From Alphaproteobacteria bacterium (lineage in GTDB: Bacteria > Pseudomonadota > Alphaproteobacteria > Micavibrionales > UBA2020): 64,000 nt of DNA. Below, one piece after another: positions 1-9,901 of this stretch. The translations under genes were made by a program, and so were the position numbers. Location: the NCBI GenBank assembly GCA_016794125.1, contig JAEUKT010000001.1, positions 124,001 to 188,000 on the forward strand, given 5' to 3'. Position 1 is the first letter of the stretch; every line of letters begins with the position of its first letter. A model generated the notes under the pieces. The model was not told the DNA's origin, searched no databases, and was given only the letters and a program-made list of their open reading frames with translations.

Positions 1-1
1 G

Positions 2-2827
2 ATGGACATGCTGGATTACGTCGGCCTGCCCGCCATCATCCGCCCGTCCTTCACCCTTGGCGGCACCGGCGGCGGCGTGGCATACAACCGCAACGAATAC
101 GAACAGATCGTGCAGCAGGGGTTGAAGGCATCGCCCATCAAGCAGATCCTGATCGAGGAATCCATCCTCGGCTGGAAAGAGTACGAGATGGAGGTCGTGC
201 GCGACAAGGCCGACAACTGCATCATCATCTGCTCCATCGAAAACATCGACCCGATGGGCATCCATACCGGCGACAGCATTACCGTCGCCCCTGCCCTGAC
301 GCTGACGGATAAAGAATACCAAGTGATGCGCAACGCATCCATCGCGGTGCTGCGCGGCATCGGCATCGAAACGGGCGGGTCGAACGTGCAGTTCGCCGTG
401 AACCCCAAAGACGGCCGCCTGATCGTCATCGAAATGAACCCGCGCGTCAGCCGCTCATCGGCGCTGGCATCCAAGGCGACCGGCTTCCCCATCGCCAAGG
501 TGGCGGCGAAACTCGCCGTCGGTTTCACGCTCGATGAATTGCAGAACGACATCACCGGATCGACGCCTGTGTCGTTTGAGCCCACAATTGACTATGTCGT
601 CACCAAAATCCCGCGTTTCAACTTTGAAAAATTCCGCGGCACCGAAGCCTTCCTGACCACCGCCATGAAATCGGTCGGTGAAGTGATGGCGATGGGCCGC
701 ACGTTTGAAGAGTCCTTGCAAAAGGCGCTCTGCTCCCTCGAAACCGGGCTGAACGGCTTGCAGGAAATGTCGCTGGTGCCCGCCGGCGTCGATTACAGCG
801 AACAGCATATCGTGGCGGCGCTTGCACAGCCCCGCCCCGACCGTGTGATGATCATCGCACAGGCCTTCCGCCACGGCTTCAGCGTCGAGGAAATCTTCAA
901 GCATTGCAAATACGACCCGTGGTTCCTGGAACGCATCAAGGGACTGGTCGACCATGAACAACACCTGCGCGACCACGGCCTGCCCAAAAACTTCTCCGAC
1001 TGGATGCACACGAAACAGCTGGGCTTTTCCGATGCCCGCATCGCCGAACTGACCGGCAAGAAAACCGAAGATGTGACCAAGCTGCGCCACAAGGCGAATG
1101 TGCGCCCCGTTTACAAACGCGTCGATACCTGCTCCGCCGAATTCCCGTCGAACACTTCTTATATGTATTCGACATATGAATCGAACGGCTTTGCCACGGG
1201 TGCCTGCGAAGCGCAGCCCAGCGACCGCAAGAAAGTCATCATCATCGGTTCCGGCCCCAACCGCATCGGCCAGGGCATCGAATTCGATTATTGCTGCGTC
1301 CATGCCTCCTTCGCGCTGCGCGACAAGGGCATCGAAAGCATCATGGTCAACTGCAACCCAGAAACGGTGTCGACAGATTACGACACCTCGGACCGTTTGT
1401 ATTTTGAGCCCATCACTGCCGAAAAGGTACTGGATATCATTCATACCGAACAGCAAAAGGGCGAGCTGCTGGGCGTGATCGTGCAGCTGGGCGGCCAGAC
1501 GCCGCTGAAGCTTTGCGCGCAGCTGGAAAATGCGGGCGTGAAAATCCTCGGCACCAGCCCCGATGCGATCGATTTGGCCGAAGACCGCGAGCGTTTCTCG
1601 AAGCTCATCACCAAGATCAAGTTGAAACAGCCCGCCAACGGCCTCGCCCGTTCGGCGGAGGAAGCGGAAAAAGTCGCAACCGAAGTCGGCTTCCCCGTCG
1701 TCTTGCGCCCCTCCTACGTCCTTGGAGGCCGCGGCATGGAAATCGTGCATGACATGGACGGTTTGCGCCGTTACATCACGACCGCTGTGCAGGTATCGGG
1801 CGACGACCCCGTGCTGATCGACAAATACCTGCAAAACTGCATCGAGGTCGATGTTGACGCGCTGTGCGACGGCAAGGATGTTTTCATCGCGGGCGTGATG
1901 GAGCATATCGAGGAAGCCGGCATCCATTCCGGCGACAGCACCTGTTCGCTGCCCCCCTATTCGCTGCGTCAGGAGATCGTGATCGACCTGATGGATCAGG
2001 CGATTACGCTGGCGAAGGCGCTGAAGGTTGTCGGCCTCATGAACGTGCAGTTCGCGATCAAGCAAAGCCGCGACCCCGCCAACCTCGACCACTATGAGAT
2101 TTATGTGCTGGAGGTTAACCCGCGCGCGTCCCGCACCGTACCCTTCGTCGCGAAGGCGACCGGCGTGCCGGTCATCAAGGCCGCGACGCGCATCATGACC
2201 GGCGAGAAAATCCCGGCGCTGAAATCCGAAGGTGTCATCCACCACCGCAAATTCGACCATGTCGCGGTCAAGGTGCCGGTGTTCCCCTTCGCCCGCTTCC
2301 CCAAGGTGGATGCGGTGCTGGGGCCCGAAATGAAATCGACGGGCGAAGTGATGGGCATCGACCGCGATTTCCGCCGCGCCTTCGCCAAGGGGCGCATCGG
2401 TGCGGGATCAAAACTGCCCGTTTCCGGCACGGTGTTTATCTCCGTGCGGGATTCTGACAAAAACGTCATCATCCCGCTGGCCGCGCGTCTGGGCGATATG
2501 GGCTTCAAGATCATCGCGACCGGCGGCACCGCCCGCCATCTGGTCGAGGCCGGCATCCGCGCCAAAAAGGTCAATAAAGTCCATGAAGGTCAACCACATA
2601 TCTTCGACGCGATGATCAACGGCGAAGTGGCCCTGATGCTGAACACCACCGACGGGCCGCAGGCCGTGGTCGATGACTTTAACTTGCGCAGGGCGGCGTT
2701 ACAGAATAAGATCCCTTACTATACGACCATCCCCGGTGCAAAGGCGGCAGTTGATGCGATTTTCGCGCTGCGCCAGTCGGGGCCGTTCGATGTAAAGTCG
2801 CTTCAGGAATATTTGAAGTCGGCTTGA
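2..2827 (+). CDS. carB: Carbamoyl-phosphate synthase large subunit, 3' part
   Basis: Makes carbamoyl phosphate from bicarbonate, ATP and glutamine-derived ammonia for arginine and pyrimidine synthesis, together with CarA. The 941 visible residues are the end of a protein usually near 1,070-1,110 residues, so roughly the first 150 lie outside the window and the true start is not seen. The rest of the first ATP-grasp domain (TLGGTGGG loop, [18 protein letters not shown]) is followed by the oligomerisation region at about 380-400, the second ATP-grasp half ([15 protein letters not shown], then [10 protein letters not shown] and [18 protein letters not shown]) and a C-terminal MGS-like allosteric domain from about residue 805 (ATGGTARHL). 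It reads toward greA, which begins about 85 bases downstream. Confidence 0.98.
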   Translation: MDMLDYVGLPAIIRPSFTLGGTGGGVAYNRNEYEQIVQQGLKASPIKQILIEESILGWKEYEMEVVRDKADNCIIICSIENIDPMGIHTGDSITVAPALTLTDKEYQVMRNASIAVLRGIGIETGGSNVQFAVNPKDGRLIVIEMNPRVSRSSALASKATGFPIAKVAAKLAVGFTLDELQNDITGSTPVSFEPTIDYVVTKIPRFNFEKFRGTEAFLTTAMKSVGEVMAMGRTFEESLQKALCSLETGLNGLQEMSLVPAGVDYSEQHIVAALAQPRPDRVMIIAQAFRHGFSVEEIFKHCKYDPWFLERIKGLVDHEQHLRDHGLPKNFSDWMHTKQLGFSDARIAELTGKKTEDVTKLRHKANVRPVYKRVDTCSAEFPSNTSYMYSTYESNGFATGACEAQPSDRKKVIIIGSGPNRIGQGIEFDYCCVHASFALRDKGIESIMVNCNPETVSTDYDTSDRLYFEPITAEKVLDIIHTEQQKGELLGVIVQLGGQTPLKLCAQLENAGVKILGTSPDAIDLAEDRERFSKLITKIKLKQPANGLARSAEEAEKVATEVGFPVVLRPSYVLGGRGMEIVHDMDGLRRYITTAVQVSGDDPVLIDKYLQNCIEVDVDALCDGKDVFIAGVMEHIEEAGIHSGDSTCSLPPYSLRQEIVIDLMDQAITLAKALKVVGLMNVQFAIKQSRDPANLDHYEIYVLEVNPRASRTVPFVAKATGVPVIKAATRIMTGEKIPALKSEGVIHHRKFDHVAVKVPVFPFARFPKVDAVLGPEMKSTGEVMGIDRDFRRAFAKGRIGAGSKLPVSGTVFISVRDSDKNVIIPLAARLGDMGFKIIATGGTARHLVEAGIRAKKVNKVHEGQPHIFDAMINGEVALMLNTTDGPQAVVDDFNLRRAALQNKIPYYTTIPGAKAAVDAIFALRQSGPFDVKSLQEYLKSA

Positions 2828-2911
2828 CGAAAAACCACACACGATAGGATGCCGATGCACCGCAAGGCGCATAACGGCATTTTTATTCGTGTTTTACCTG
2901 AGGAACGAGAC

Positions 2912-3385
2912 ATGCAGAAAGTCCCCATGACCGCCGCCGGCTACCAGCGCCTGGAGGATGAAATCAAGCACCTGAAATCGGTCGAGCGCCCCGCCATCAT
3001 CGAGCAGATCGCCGAAGCGCGCTCGCATGGCGACCTGTCGGAAAACGCCGAATACCACGCAGCGCGCGAAAAGCAGAGCTTCATCGAAGGCCGCCTACTC
3101 GACCTCGAAGACAAAATCTCCCGCGCCGATGTCATCGACACATCCAAAATGTCCGGCAACGTCGTGAAATTCGGCGCGCATGTGAAGGTCGTCGATGAAG
3201 ACACCGACCAGGAACAAAGTTTCCAGATCGTCGGCGAATACGAAGCCGACATCGAAAAAGGCCTGCTGGCCCTCACCGCCCCGCTCCCCCGCGCCCTGAT
3301 CGGCAAGACCCAAGGCGACAGCGTCGAAGTGACCACGCCGAAGGGTCGCAAGGCGTATGAGTTGCTGGAGGTGAAGTATAAGTAA
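2912..3385 (+). CDS. greA: Transcription elongation factor GreA
   Basis: Rescues backtracked RNA polymerase by stimulating cleavage of the nascent RNA 3' end. The 157-residue product has the usual GreA length. It has the N-terminal coiled coil with the acidic tip region ([15 protein letters not shown] at about 40-55) and the C-terminal FKBP-like domain (VGEYEAD, then [18 protein letters not shown] residues, here [14 protein letters not shown]). The ATG at 2912 follows GAGGAACGAGA; an in-frame ATG at 2849 would add 21 residues with no family similarity and is rejected. carB followed by greA is a common alphaproteobacterial order. Confidence 0.96.
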   Translation: MQKVPMTAAGYQRLEDEIKHLKSVERPAIIEQIAEARSHGDLSENAEYHAAREKQSFIEGRLLDLEDKISRADVIDTSKMSGNVVKFGAHVKVVDEDTDQEQSFQIVGEYEADIEKGLLALTAPLPRALIGKTQGDSVEVTTPKGRKAYELLEVKYK

Positions 3386-3422
3386 GTCCCCTTATACTTT
3401 CTGCGGCATCATAGCCGTACTC

Positions 3423-4748
3423 GTGCTTTCATTTACATTCGCCATCGCGAAAGAACCTGACGTGTCTGTCAAGCAGACTTTGCTTGCAAAAGAGGATTGC
3501 AGGGCTGCGATCGCACTTGCCGCACGCAAAAAAGGCGTACCCTACACGGTAAGCTTTACACAAACCTTCGAGAATAAAGACCACACCTATGCCTGCACGG
3601 TACTTTTACGTGCAGAACAAGGCGACAAAGATTCAATAGAGAAAGTCAGGCATTTATCCGCCGCAGAAAGACAGGCAGCAGAGGAATACCAAGCCGAAGC
3701 AAAACATCTCCGTCTATCTGCCAGTCAGGGGGACATTGACGCTTTAATTGCATTACGGGCATCAACATCTGAGACTGCACCCGCAGAATACCTGAAACGC
3801 TTTTATAAATATTTTAATATTCAACTATCTTCCGACACAGATTTTCCGGTCACTATTTTTGACGTAGCCGAAGCCCCCGTGCCCGCCCATATTAAAAATA
3901 TTTACTGGCTAAACGACGCAACTATTGTTTACGACACCTATGAGAAACCACCAGCACCGCTCGGACAAGGTCAATTTTATACCGGAACAACATTTCCGAT
4001 ATCGCTTGATTTAAAAAGCCTTTCAAAAGAAATGCTTTCTAAAGAGTTGCTTGAAGAAATTAAAGAATCCAATCCAGAGTATCGATTTTTATCTGATGCC
4101 AGCGATTGGTGTCAAAAAATGTTCCCGGGGGATTTGCGCGCTTGTTACAAAATATGGGACGAAACGGAATCCGTCAGACAAAAAGCTAAAAGCAATAACA
4201 ACTCAGATACGTTTGACCCCAAAATTATTGTGATAAAAAGAGACACCGGAGAAGAAAAAACTCTTGCTGTCGATAAACCAATATATCCACCGACATTCCA
4301 CTACGATAAGTTCTCACGCCAATACTGGGCAAGCACAGGGCAAACCGTCTGGAAATACGATGAAAAATTCAATTTGGTATCTGTTTCAAATTACCCGAAT
4401 GGCTGGTGGAGCCCTAGCCGCTGCTACCAATCTCATTGGAGTTATTCATGGGAACCCAATTGCTTTGATTCGAATTTAGAACACTCTACAAAATATGGCT
4501 TTTTAATTGTTAAAGACTTTATGATTTCCGACTTAGACAAGCCAGAAATTAAAAGATTTAACGCGGGCGGCATACTGCTCACGACACCGCAGGGAAAGAT
4601 TTATAAATTACAGGATATGCAAATATTCGGCAGCAAATTTTCAATATCACCCGATGGATGCCATGCTTTATTCGTGAAAGACAATGGCAATAAATCGCAA
4701 AATCTTGCGATGATCGAATTGTGCTCGTTTTTCGAGAAATCCAAATAA
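3423..4748 (+). CDS. Exported protein of unknown function, AT-rich
   Basis: Not recognised. The reading frame starting at GTG 3423 encodes 441 residues. The N terminus LSFTFAIAKEP looks like the end of a signal peptide; the frame stays open upstream to 3375 and there spells [23 protein letters not shown], a near-perfect signal sequence but without ATG, GTG or TTG (an ATA lies at 3378). The C-terminal 200 residues are rich in Trp, Tyr and Cys and have short strand-like blocks with a late SPDG motif, which suggests but does not prove a beta-propeller-like fold. The GC content is clearly lower than in greA and in the DUF1428 gene, consistent with recent acquisition. It probably shares the greA transcript. 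Confidence 0.7.
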   Translation: MLSFTFAIAKEPDVSVKQTLLAKEDCRAAIALAARKKGVPYTVSFTQTFENKDHTYACTVLLRAEQGDKDSIEKVRHLSAAERQAAEEYQAEAKHLRLSASQGDIDALIALRASTSETAPAEYLKRFYKYFNIQLSSDTDFPVTIFDVAEAPVPAHIKNIYWLNDATIVYDTYEKPPAPLGQGQFYTGTTFPISLDLKSLSKEMLSKELLEEIKESNPEYRFLSDASDWCQKMFPGDLRACYKIWDETESVRQKAKSNNNSDTFDPKIIVIKRDTGEEKTLAVDKPIYPPTFHYDKFSRQYWASTGQTVWKYDEKFNLVSVSNYPNGWWSPSRCYQSHWSYSWEPNCFDSNLEHSTKYGFLIVKDFMISDLDKPEIKRFNAGGILLTTPQGKIYKLQDMQIFGSKFSISPDGCHALFVKDNGNKSQNLAMIELCSFFEKSK

Positions 4749-4826
4749 TTTACGTGATATCTTCAACTTCGCCCTTAATCAATTTACGATGGCGATGGTT
4801 AAAATTTTTATTGAAGGAAAAATTAT

Positions 4827-5186
4827 ATGTCCTACGTCGATGGTTTTGTCCTGCTCGTTCCCGCCAAGCGGATGAAGGAATATACCAAGCTTGCGAAAAA
4901 GGCTTCCAGGATCTGGAAGGAATATGGCGCGCTTGAATATTACGAATGTGTCGGCGACGACATGAAATCGCCGATGGGCATTCCCTTCCCCAAAATGGCG
5001 AAGGCGAAGAAGACCGACAAGGTCGTGTTCTCGTGGATCATCTATAAATCCAAGGCGCACCGCAACGCCGTGAACAAGAAAATCATGTCCGACGAACGCC
5101 TGATGGAAGGCATCGACATGAACAACATGCCCTTCGACTGCCGCAAGATGTCCTATGGCGGGTTCAAGCCGTTTGTGAAAGCGTAA
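4827..5186 (+). CDS. DUF1428 family protein (YbaA-like)
   Basis: A 119-residue protein with the whole DUF1428 pattern: N-terminal MSYVDGFVLLVP, central GALEYYECVGDD, VVFSWIIYKSKAHRNAVN and the ending MSYGGFKPFV. The family folds as a dimeric ferredoxin-like alpha/beta barrel; its biochemical role is unknown. The ATG at 4827 has GAAGGA about 8 bases upstream. A strong bidirectional terminator follows at 5235-5268. Its GC content matches the chromosome average, in contrast to the AT-rich gene just upstream. Confidence 0.9.
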   Translation: MSYVDGFVLLVPAKRMKEYTKLAKKASRIWKEYGALEYYECVGDDMKSPMGIPFPKMAKAKKTDKVVFSWIIYKSKAHRNAVNKKIMSDERLMEGIDMNNMPFDCRKMSYGGFKPFVKA

Positions 5187-5234
5187 GCCGCCTAAATCCC
5201 GTCTGCCGCTGTCGCGGGAGACGGGGAAGAAAAT

Positions 5235-5268
5235 AAAAAAGCCGCCGGATCGCTCCGGCGGCTTTTTT
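5235..5268. terminator. Bidirectional rho-independent terminator
   Basis: A 9-bp stem GCCGCCGGA / TCCGGCGGC (5241-5249 and 5254-5262) with a 4-base loop is flanked by A6 on the left and T6 on the right. It can end both the DUF1428 gene on the plus strand and the gene at 5283-5720 on the minus strand. Confidence 0.9.
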
Positions 5269-5282
5269 GTTTGTGTCGCTTG

Positions 5283-5720
5283 TTACTGCGCGGGCGCTTT
5301 CGGCGCGGAAGGTGCAGCAGCGGGAGCGGCAACGATCGGCTCCACAGCCACAGCGGGCTTTTCAGCCGTTGCAGCGTTATCGAATTTCTTCGTCAGGCCT
5401 TCGATCACGATGGGCTGTTCGCCCTTGGCGACCAGTTCCTTGTTCGCTTCGTCGATGAATTCGCCGACAGCTTTCACGGCAGGCGCCGCTTTGCTGGCAA
5501 CATAAGCGCCACCGGCAGCAACGCCGCCAAAAGTGCCGCCGACGAGGCCGAGGAATACGCCGCCAGCGATGCCGAGGCCGCCGAGGCCTGCAGCCGAAGC
5601 GATGAAGCCGCCCGCAACAGCACCGCCGATGGCAATCGCGCCACCGATCAGGATCGCCCTGCCCAGAACCTTCAGACCCTTCATGACGCCTTTTTCAAGC
5701 TTGTTGTTATCGTTATCCAT
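5283..5720 (-). CDS. Small Gly/Ala-rich membrane protein of unknown function
   Basis: Not recognised. The product has 145 residues. The short polar N terminus MDNDNNKLEKGVMKG is followed from about residue 20 to 78 by a glycine- and alanine-rich hydrophobic stretch (GGAIAIGGAVAGG, GLGGLGIAGGVFLGLVGG) that could form two closely packed membrane helices of the glycine-zipper kind. A polar helix and a Pro/Ala-rich tail ending APSAPKAPAQ follow. The start is supported by GGAG 8 bases upstream. The composition and size resemble glycine-zipper membrane proteins, but no family assignment is made. Confidence 0.75.
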   Translation of the reverse strand: MDNDNNKLEKGVMKGLKVLGRAILIGGAIAIGGAVAGGFIASAAGLGGLGIAGGVFLGLVGGTFGGVAAGGAYVASKAAPAVKAVGEFIDEANKELVAKGEQPIVIEGLTKKFDNAATAEKPAVAVEPIVAAPAAAPSAPKAPAQ

Positions 5721-5827
5721 TATTTATCTCCAAAAGAAATGTTATCCCTTAGTCCCAATCGAGGTTATGGATAAGGAGTTATGGGCAGTTGGTCAACCCC
5801 ATAAATAATTCAGCGATAACAGGCAGA

Positions 5828-6307
5828 TCAGATGCCGGGCCCGAATTTCGGCTTCGGCGGCTTGGGCTTCAGGACGGGAGCGGGTTGTGGCGGCGGGGTC
5901 AGGCTGACGGTGACAAGGCCCGGCACTTCCGCATTCACAGTCACGCCGATGCCGTGATGCTTGCAGGTCTCGAACAGTTTTTTCATGGGGGCGAACATCG
6001 CCTGCGGTGCGTTGCCGCCAAAGCCTGCTGCGGCCAGCTTCACGGCGCGATCCTCGGACAGACCCCAGCGCTTGGGTTCTTCCATTATATATACATGGCG
6101 CGCGGCCTTCGCGCGTTCCTCGTCCCCGATGAAGCGCACATCCTGCGTCGCAGCCTTGAAGGCGCGGCCAAGGCCCGTGACGGTCGTTCGGTCATAGCTG
6201 ATAACGCGCTGGCGGTTGGTGCCCGCTTTGGCCGCGTGGTTTGCCACCAGATCGGCCATGGATTCAATCCATTGCCCCACCACATCGATTTCGTTTCTTT
6301 GTGTCAT
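5828..6307 (-). CDS. Conserved hypothetical protein, Pro-rich C terminus
   Basis: Not recognised. About 159 residues when read from the ATG at 6307 (MTQRNEIDVVGQWIESM). The longest frame starts at 6346, but that start falls inside a good minus-strand promoter (6336-6363), so the downstream ATG is preferred. The protein is soluble and mixed alpha/beta, with a basic central region (DRTTVTGLGRAFKAATQDV) and a C-terminal proline/lysine tail (PPPQPAPVLKPKPPKPKFG). No signal peptide or membrane segment is visible. It is transcribed alone and divergently from the gene at 6456. Confidence 0.7.
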   Translation of the reverse strand: MTQRNEIDVVGQWIESMADLVANHAAKAGTNRQRVISYDRTTVTGLGRAFKAATQDVRFIGDEERAKAARHVYIMEEPKRWGLSEDRAVKLAAAGFGGNAPQAMFAPMKKLFETCKHHGIGVTVNAEVPGLVTVSLTPPPQPAPVLKPKPPKPKFGPGI

Positions 6308-6335
6308 GCCCGATAGCCTGTTTAAAACCGGTATC

Positions 6336-6363
6336 ATAATACTCATTGCTAAAGTTATGTCAA
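6336..6363 (-). promoter_or_regulatory. Sigma70-type promoter of the gene at 5828-6307
   Basis: On the minus strand a perfect TTGACA (6358-6363) is separated by 16 bases from TATTAT (6336-6341). Transcription would begin near 6329, leaving a short leader before the ATG at 6307 and excluding the upstream ATGs at 6346 and 6337. Confidence 0.6.
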
Positions 6364-6455
6364 TATATTAAACTATTTCAAAGACATTCCAGCGGCTTAA
6401 TCCAATTTTCAGCTTTATATATTATGATAAAGCCAAGTTATTGAAGGGTTTAAGA

Positions 6456-7199
6456 TTGCAGAACCTGCCCGATGTAAATCTTCACTTCCACAGCGCCGCC
6501 ACCCGCTATCAGGGCGGCGATATCCTTGTGATGATCGAGCAGTCATTGCCGATGGTGAATGCCTTTGGCTTCATGGGCGAGGTTTTTGATAGCGTCGTGG
6601 CGAGTGCACGACACCTGCGCACCATCAACCCGCACACGCGCGCGGTTTTTTACGGCACCGATAACGGCCTGCACGACATCGACCTCGACGCGCCGCAGAT
6701 GGCGGGCGACCTGCGCGCCGACAGCAAACCGAACATCCCCGCCACGATGCGCGCGCTGGCGGAGCAATATCCCTTCGCCAACCCCTGCCGCCCCCTGCAC
6801 GTATTAATGCTGGCGGCGGGCGGACTAGGCGGCAGTTATAACGAAGCGATGACATCGATGCTGGACGTGATGCAAAAACCGGGCGCGCAGGTGATGATCG
6901 ACCTGCTGCTGCTCCCAAAAGGCCCGAAACTGTTCCAGCAGATGGCGAGTGTCACGGCCAGCAAGATGCTGCAAGGCGGCTCGGAAATAGATGCGCTGCA
7001 GCCCGCGCCGAATTTTTTCATCGTGCGCACAGCCGAAGACATCCCGCGTGAAATCGGCAACGCGATCAACAAGCGTATTTCCCCCGAAAACCCGAAGCAG
7101 TTCATGCTTGATCTCGTCTGCAGCATCGTCGGGCGCGGCACCTGCACGCCGGTGTCATGCCCCACCACCGCCAGCTTCGCAAAACAGCGCAAGCCCTAA
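6456..7199 (+). CDS. Hypothetical protein, possibly a vWA-like fold
   Basis: Not recognised with certainty. The product has 247 residues from TTG 6456, chosen because GAAGGG (6443-6448) lies 7 bases upstream; an in-frame TTG at 6441 has no such site. The chain alternates hydrophobic strands and helices: GGDILVMIEQSLPM, then TRAVFYGTDN, PLHVLMLAAGGLGGSYNEAM, QVMIDLLLLPKG and NFFIVRTAEDIPREIG. This order, with a short acidic first strand and a late threonine-containing strand, recalls von Willebrand A domains, but a classical DxSxS MIDAS motif is not seen. No signal peptide. Convergent with the membrane-protein gene at 7204. Confidence 0.7.
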   Translation: MQNLPDVNLHFHSAATRYQGGDILVMIEQSLPMVNAFGFMGEVFDSVVASARHLRTINPHTRAVFYGTDNGLHDIDLDAPQMAGDLRADSKPNIPATMRALAEQYPFANPCRPLHVLMLAAGGLGGSYNEAMTSMLDVMQKPGAQVMIDLLLLPKGPKLFQQMASVTASKMLQGGSEIDALQPAPNFFIVRTAEDIPREIGNAINKRISPENPKQFMLDLVCSIVGRGTCTPVSCPTTASFAKQRKP

Positions 7200-7203
7200 G
7201 AAA

Positions 7204-8241
7204 TTACAATGCGATGTCGCCGCCGCGCGGCAGGTCCTCGGGCGCCGTCTTCAAGCGTCGCATGAAGCCGTAAACCATCACCAGATACCCCGCCACATAA
7301 ACGAAACACAGCAGGTTGAACAGCGCGGAATCAGCGATGGCATGGTAAGCCGCCAGCGGCACGAGCGGCAGCAGCAGCGCAAGCCATCCGCAAAGATGGT
7401 CAAGGCCGGTGCGGTTGGCGCGGATCGCGGCAATCACCACGGCCGGAACGCCGGTAAAGGGGTTTTTGCGGAAAATCTCGGCGATATCAACTTCGCGCCG
7501 GCTCAGCACAAGCATGCCAAAGGCCAGAGCGAGCATGAAAGTTGCATCGAGATACGGATATACTGCGACCCGCTCCGCCATGCGCAGCTTGTACTGCCGG
7601 TCGAATTCGGCAGGCTGCAGCAGCCCCGACTGGAACAGCGGGTAATCGATGAGGGACTCATTCGGAAGCTCGATACGCCAGCCAGCTGCAGCATCGCCGC
7701 CGCGGTTGCCGATGATGGAATAATCCGACAGCAGCACGCAGCGTTCGACAACGCGGCATTCATCGATGCCGGGGGGACAGGGCACGGGGCTTGCTGAATC
7801 CGACAGTTGGTGGTGCGGTGTCAGTTTGCCGTCAAACAGTTGCGGATCGACCCACCAGTTGCCCAGTTTGTATCCCGCGCCGCGCAAGGTGTGTTTTTCG
7901 CCCTGCGGCTTCCATTCCCCCTGAAAAATGCCTTTTTCAAACACCTCGAACTGCTGCTCCGCGAAGGCGCAGCCGTCATAGGTCTTGCCGGGAAAGAAAT
8001 CGAGCACGGGATCGGCTTTGGGCGGGGTTGCGACGCTCATGCGGCCGGTCACAAGGGCGGTGACGCTGCCCTCGACGCGGGGGCCCAGCCAGACGCCGGG
8101 CTCGTCCTGCTTAATTTGCATGTAGCCCAGCAGGCGGGAAACGAACTGCGCCTCCGAAAAATCCCACCAGGGCCAAAGCACGCTGCTGAACGCCACCAGC
8201 ACCGACAGGACCAGCAGGACGTTGAACGCGTAACGGCGCAA
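7204..8241 (-). CDS. Multi-pass membrane protein of unknown function
   Basis: Not recognised. 345 residues starting at TTG 8241. One N-terminal hydrophobic helix (about 7-23, VLLVLSVLVAFSSVLWPWW) is followed by a large polar domain of about 200 residues, probably outside the cytoplasm, containing four cysteines that could form disulfides (GIDECRVVERCVLL among them). Three to four C-terminal helices follow (DATFMLALAFGMLVLS, GWLALLLPLVPLAAYHA, LLCFVYVAGYLVMVYGFM). It begins 6 bases after the Lrp-family gene and is probably co-transcribed with it. Confidence 0.75.
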   Translation of the reverse strand: MRRYAFNVLLVLSVLVAFSSVLWPWWDFSEAQFVSRLLGYMQIKQDEPGVWLGPRVEGSVTALVTGRMSVATPPKADPVLDFFPGKTYDGCAFAEQQFEVFEKGIFQGEWKPQGEKHTLRGAGYKLGNWWVDPQLFDGKLTPHHQLSDSASPVPCPPGIDECRVVERCVLLSDYSIIGNRGGDAAAGWRIELPNESLIDYPLFQSGLLQPAEFDRQYKLRMAERVAVYPYLDATFMLALAFGMLVLSRREVDIAEIFRKNPFTGVPAVVIAAIRANRTGLDHLCGWLALLLPLVPLAAYHAIADSALFNLLCFVYVAGYLVMVYGFMRRLKTAPEDLPRGGDIAL

Positions 8242-8247
8242 AACAGG

Positions 8248-8724
8248 TTACTCGATATCGACCGGCACGCCCGGCTTGTGCTTGGCTGTACGGATGCCGA
8301 GCGCGGACTTGATATGGCTCACGTTCGGCGCGGTCGTCAGGTGCGAGGTCAGGAATTTCTGGTAGCTGTCCCAGTCTTCCGCCACGATCTTCATGATGAA
8401 GTCCGCTTCGCCCGAAACAAGGTAACATTCGCGCACCAGCGGCCAGCTGCGCACGAGGTCTTCGAATTTCTTCAGGTCGGTTTCCGACTGGCTGGACAGG
8501 CCCACCTGCGCGAAAACGGTAACGCCGAAGCCCAGCGTGCCCGCGTCGATATCGGCGTGATAGCCCTTGATGACGCCCGCTTCCTCCAGCGCGCGCACGC
8601 GGCGCAGGCAGGGCGGCGCGGAGATGCCGGCGCGCTGCGCCAGTTCCACGTTCGTCATGCGTCCCTGCTCCTGCAGGTCGTTGAGGATCTTGCGGTCGAT
8701 ACGGTCCAGTTTGACTTTGGGCAT
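8248..8724 (-). CDS. Lrp/AsnC family transcriptional regulator
   Basis: A 158-residue regulator that senses amino acids or related effectors. Residues 5-60 form the winged helix-turn-helix (LDRIDRKILNDLQEQGRM, then NVELAQRAGISAPPCLRRVRALEEAGVIKGY). The C-terminal RAM/AsnC domain carries the typical VRECYLVSGEADFIMKIVAED segment. The start at 8724 gives the canonical MPKVKLDRIDRKIL N terminus; the longer frame from 8760 adds 12 unrelated residues. The target genes are not evident; the membrane-protein gene at 7204-8241 follows in the same direction. Confidence 0.93.
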   Translation of the reverse strand: MPKVKLDRIDRKILNDLQEQGRMTNVELAQRAGISAPPCLRRVRALEEAGVIKGYHADIDAGTLGFGVTVFAQVGLSSQSETDLKKFEDLVRSWPLVRECYLVSGEADFIMKIVAEDWDSYQKFLTSHLTTAPNVSHIKSALGIRTAKHKPGVPVDIE

Positions 8725-8911
8725 TTTGTTACTCGGAAAAGGTGGTGAAGTTAGAATCAATCTCTGTAATGTAATAATATTATCATATATTGGTTACAAG
8801 AGAAATAATTCCACCGCAACTCTTTCTGAATCTTACATTTTCTATAATCACAGAAAGGGGTGTGCAGTGCAGCAAAAGAGGCTTATATTGTGATTCTGAA
8901 AGGGAAGCAAT

Positions 8912-9901
8912 ATGGCAGAAAAACAGGCCATCACCTGCTGGATCATAACCGAAGGCATCGCCGGCACCGAAAACCAGTGTATCGGCGTGGCCGAAGCCAT
9001 GGGTATTACCCCCCTAGTCAAGCGCGTGAAACTCCGCTTCCCTTGGAAACAGCTCAGCCCCTGGCTTTCCTGCGGACATGACAAGGCGCTGGCCGCCGAC
9101 AGCGACCCCATCGCCCCGCCCTACCCCGACCTTGTGATTGCCAGCGGCCGCAAAAGCATCGGCATCGCCGCCCATATCAAACGCGCCAGCCAAGGCAAAA
9201 CCTTCGTCGTCCAGATACAGGACCCCCGCATCGACCCGAAAAATTTCGACCTTGTCGTGGTGCCGCAGCACGACCCCACGCGCGGCGACAACGTGATCGT
9301 GACCAAGGCGGGATTGCACCGCGTCACGCCCGGCAAGCTAGCCACCGCGAAAGAACAGTTTGAAAAGCAGTTCGCCAAAATCCCGCATCCGCGCGTCGCC
9401 GTGCTGATCGGCGGCACCAGCAAGGCGCATACGATGACGCCCGAAAACGCCAAGCTGCTGGCCGTACAGCTGCTTCACCTTGCCGAAAGCCCCAATATCG
9501 GCCTGCTCGTCACCGCCTCCCGCCGCACGGGGGAGGAAAACGCCAAGCTGCTGCGCGACACATTGCAGGGCCCCGCCATCTATTTCTGGGACGGTGCGGG
9601 CGATAACCCCTATTTTGGCCTTCTGGCGCTGGCGGACTATATCATCGTGACCGAAGACAGCGTTTCCATGACCTCGGAGGCGCTATCGACCGGAAAACCC
9701 GTCTATATCGCGGCTTTGGAGGGGGGCGCAAAGCGCCTTGACATGTTCCATAAAATCCTGCAAGAACAAGGTTATACTCGACCGTTCACAGGCCTGCTGG
9801 AAAAGTGGTCCTACACGCCGCCAGACGATACGCAACGCGTCGCCGATGAAATCCGGCTTCGCATGAAAGGAAAGACCGATGTCCGCCCCGAAAACGCATA
9901 A
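8912..9901 (+). CDS. Mitochondrial fission ELM1-like protein (COG3660)
   Basis: A 329-residue homologue of the ELM1 family, found in many alphaproteobacteria and plant mitochondria. Visible hallmarks are WIITEGIAGTENQCIGVAEA at the N terminus, PDLVIASGRKSIGIA, QIQDPRIDPKNFDLVVVPQHD, RVAVLIGGTSKAH, TASRRTGEEN and the C-terminal YIIVTEDSVSMTSEALSTGKPVYI. The layout is that of a GT-B-like nucleotide-sugar enzyme, but the bacterial function is unknown. The start is backed by AGGGAAG 7-8 bases upstream. The last 23 bases overlap trxB, which implies translational coupling. Confidence 0.93.
   Translation: MAEKQAITCWIITEGIAGTENQCIGVAEAMGITPLVKRVKLRFPWKQLSPWLSCGHDKALAADSDPIAPPYPDLVIASGRKSIGIAAHIKRASQGKTFVVQIQDPRIDPKNFDLVVVPQHDPTRGDNVIVTKAGLHRVTPGKLATAKEQFEKQFAKIPHPRVAVLIGGTSKAHTMTPENAKLLAVQLLHLAESPNIGLLVTASRRTGEENAKLLRDTLQGPAIYFWDGAGDNPYFGLLALADYIIVTEDSVSMTSEALSTGKPVYIAALEGGAKRLDMFHKILQEQGYTRPFTGLLEKWSYTPPDDTQRVADEIRLRMKGKTDVRPENA

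Noticed and set aside
455..2260. 601-codon open frame on the minus strand inside carB
   Set aside because: The plus strand encodes an unmistakable CarB here; the minus frame is a codon-bias shadow without family motifs.
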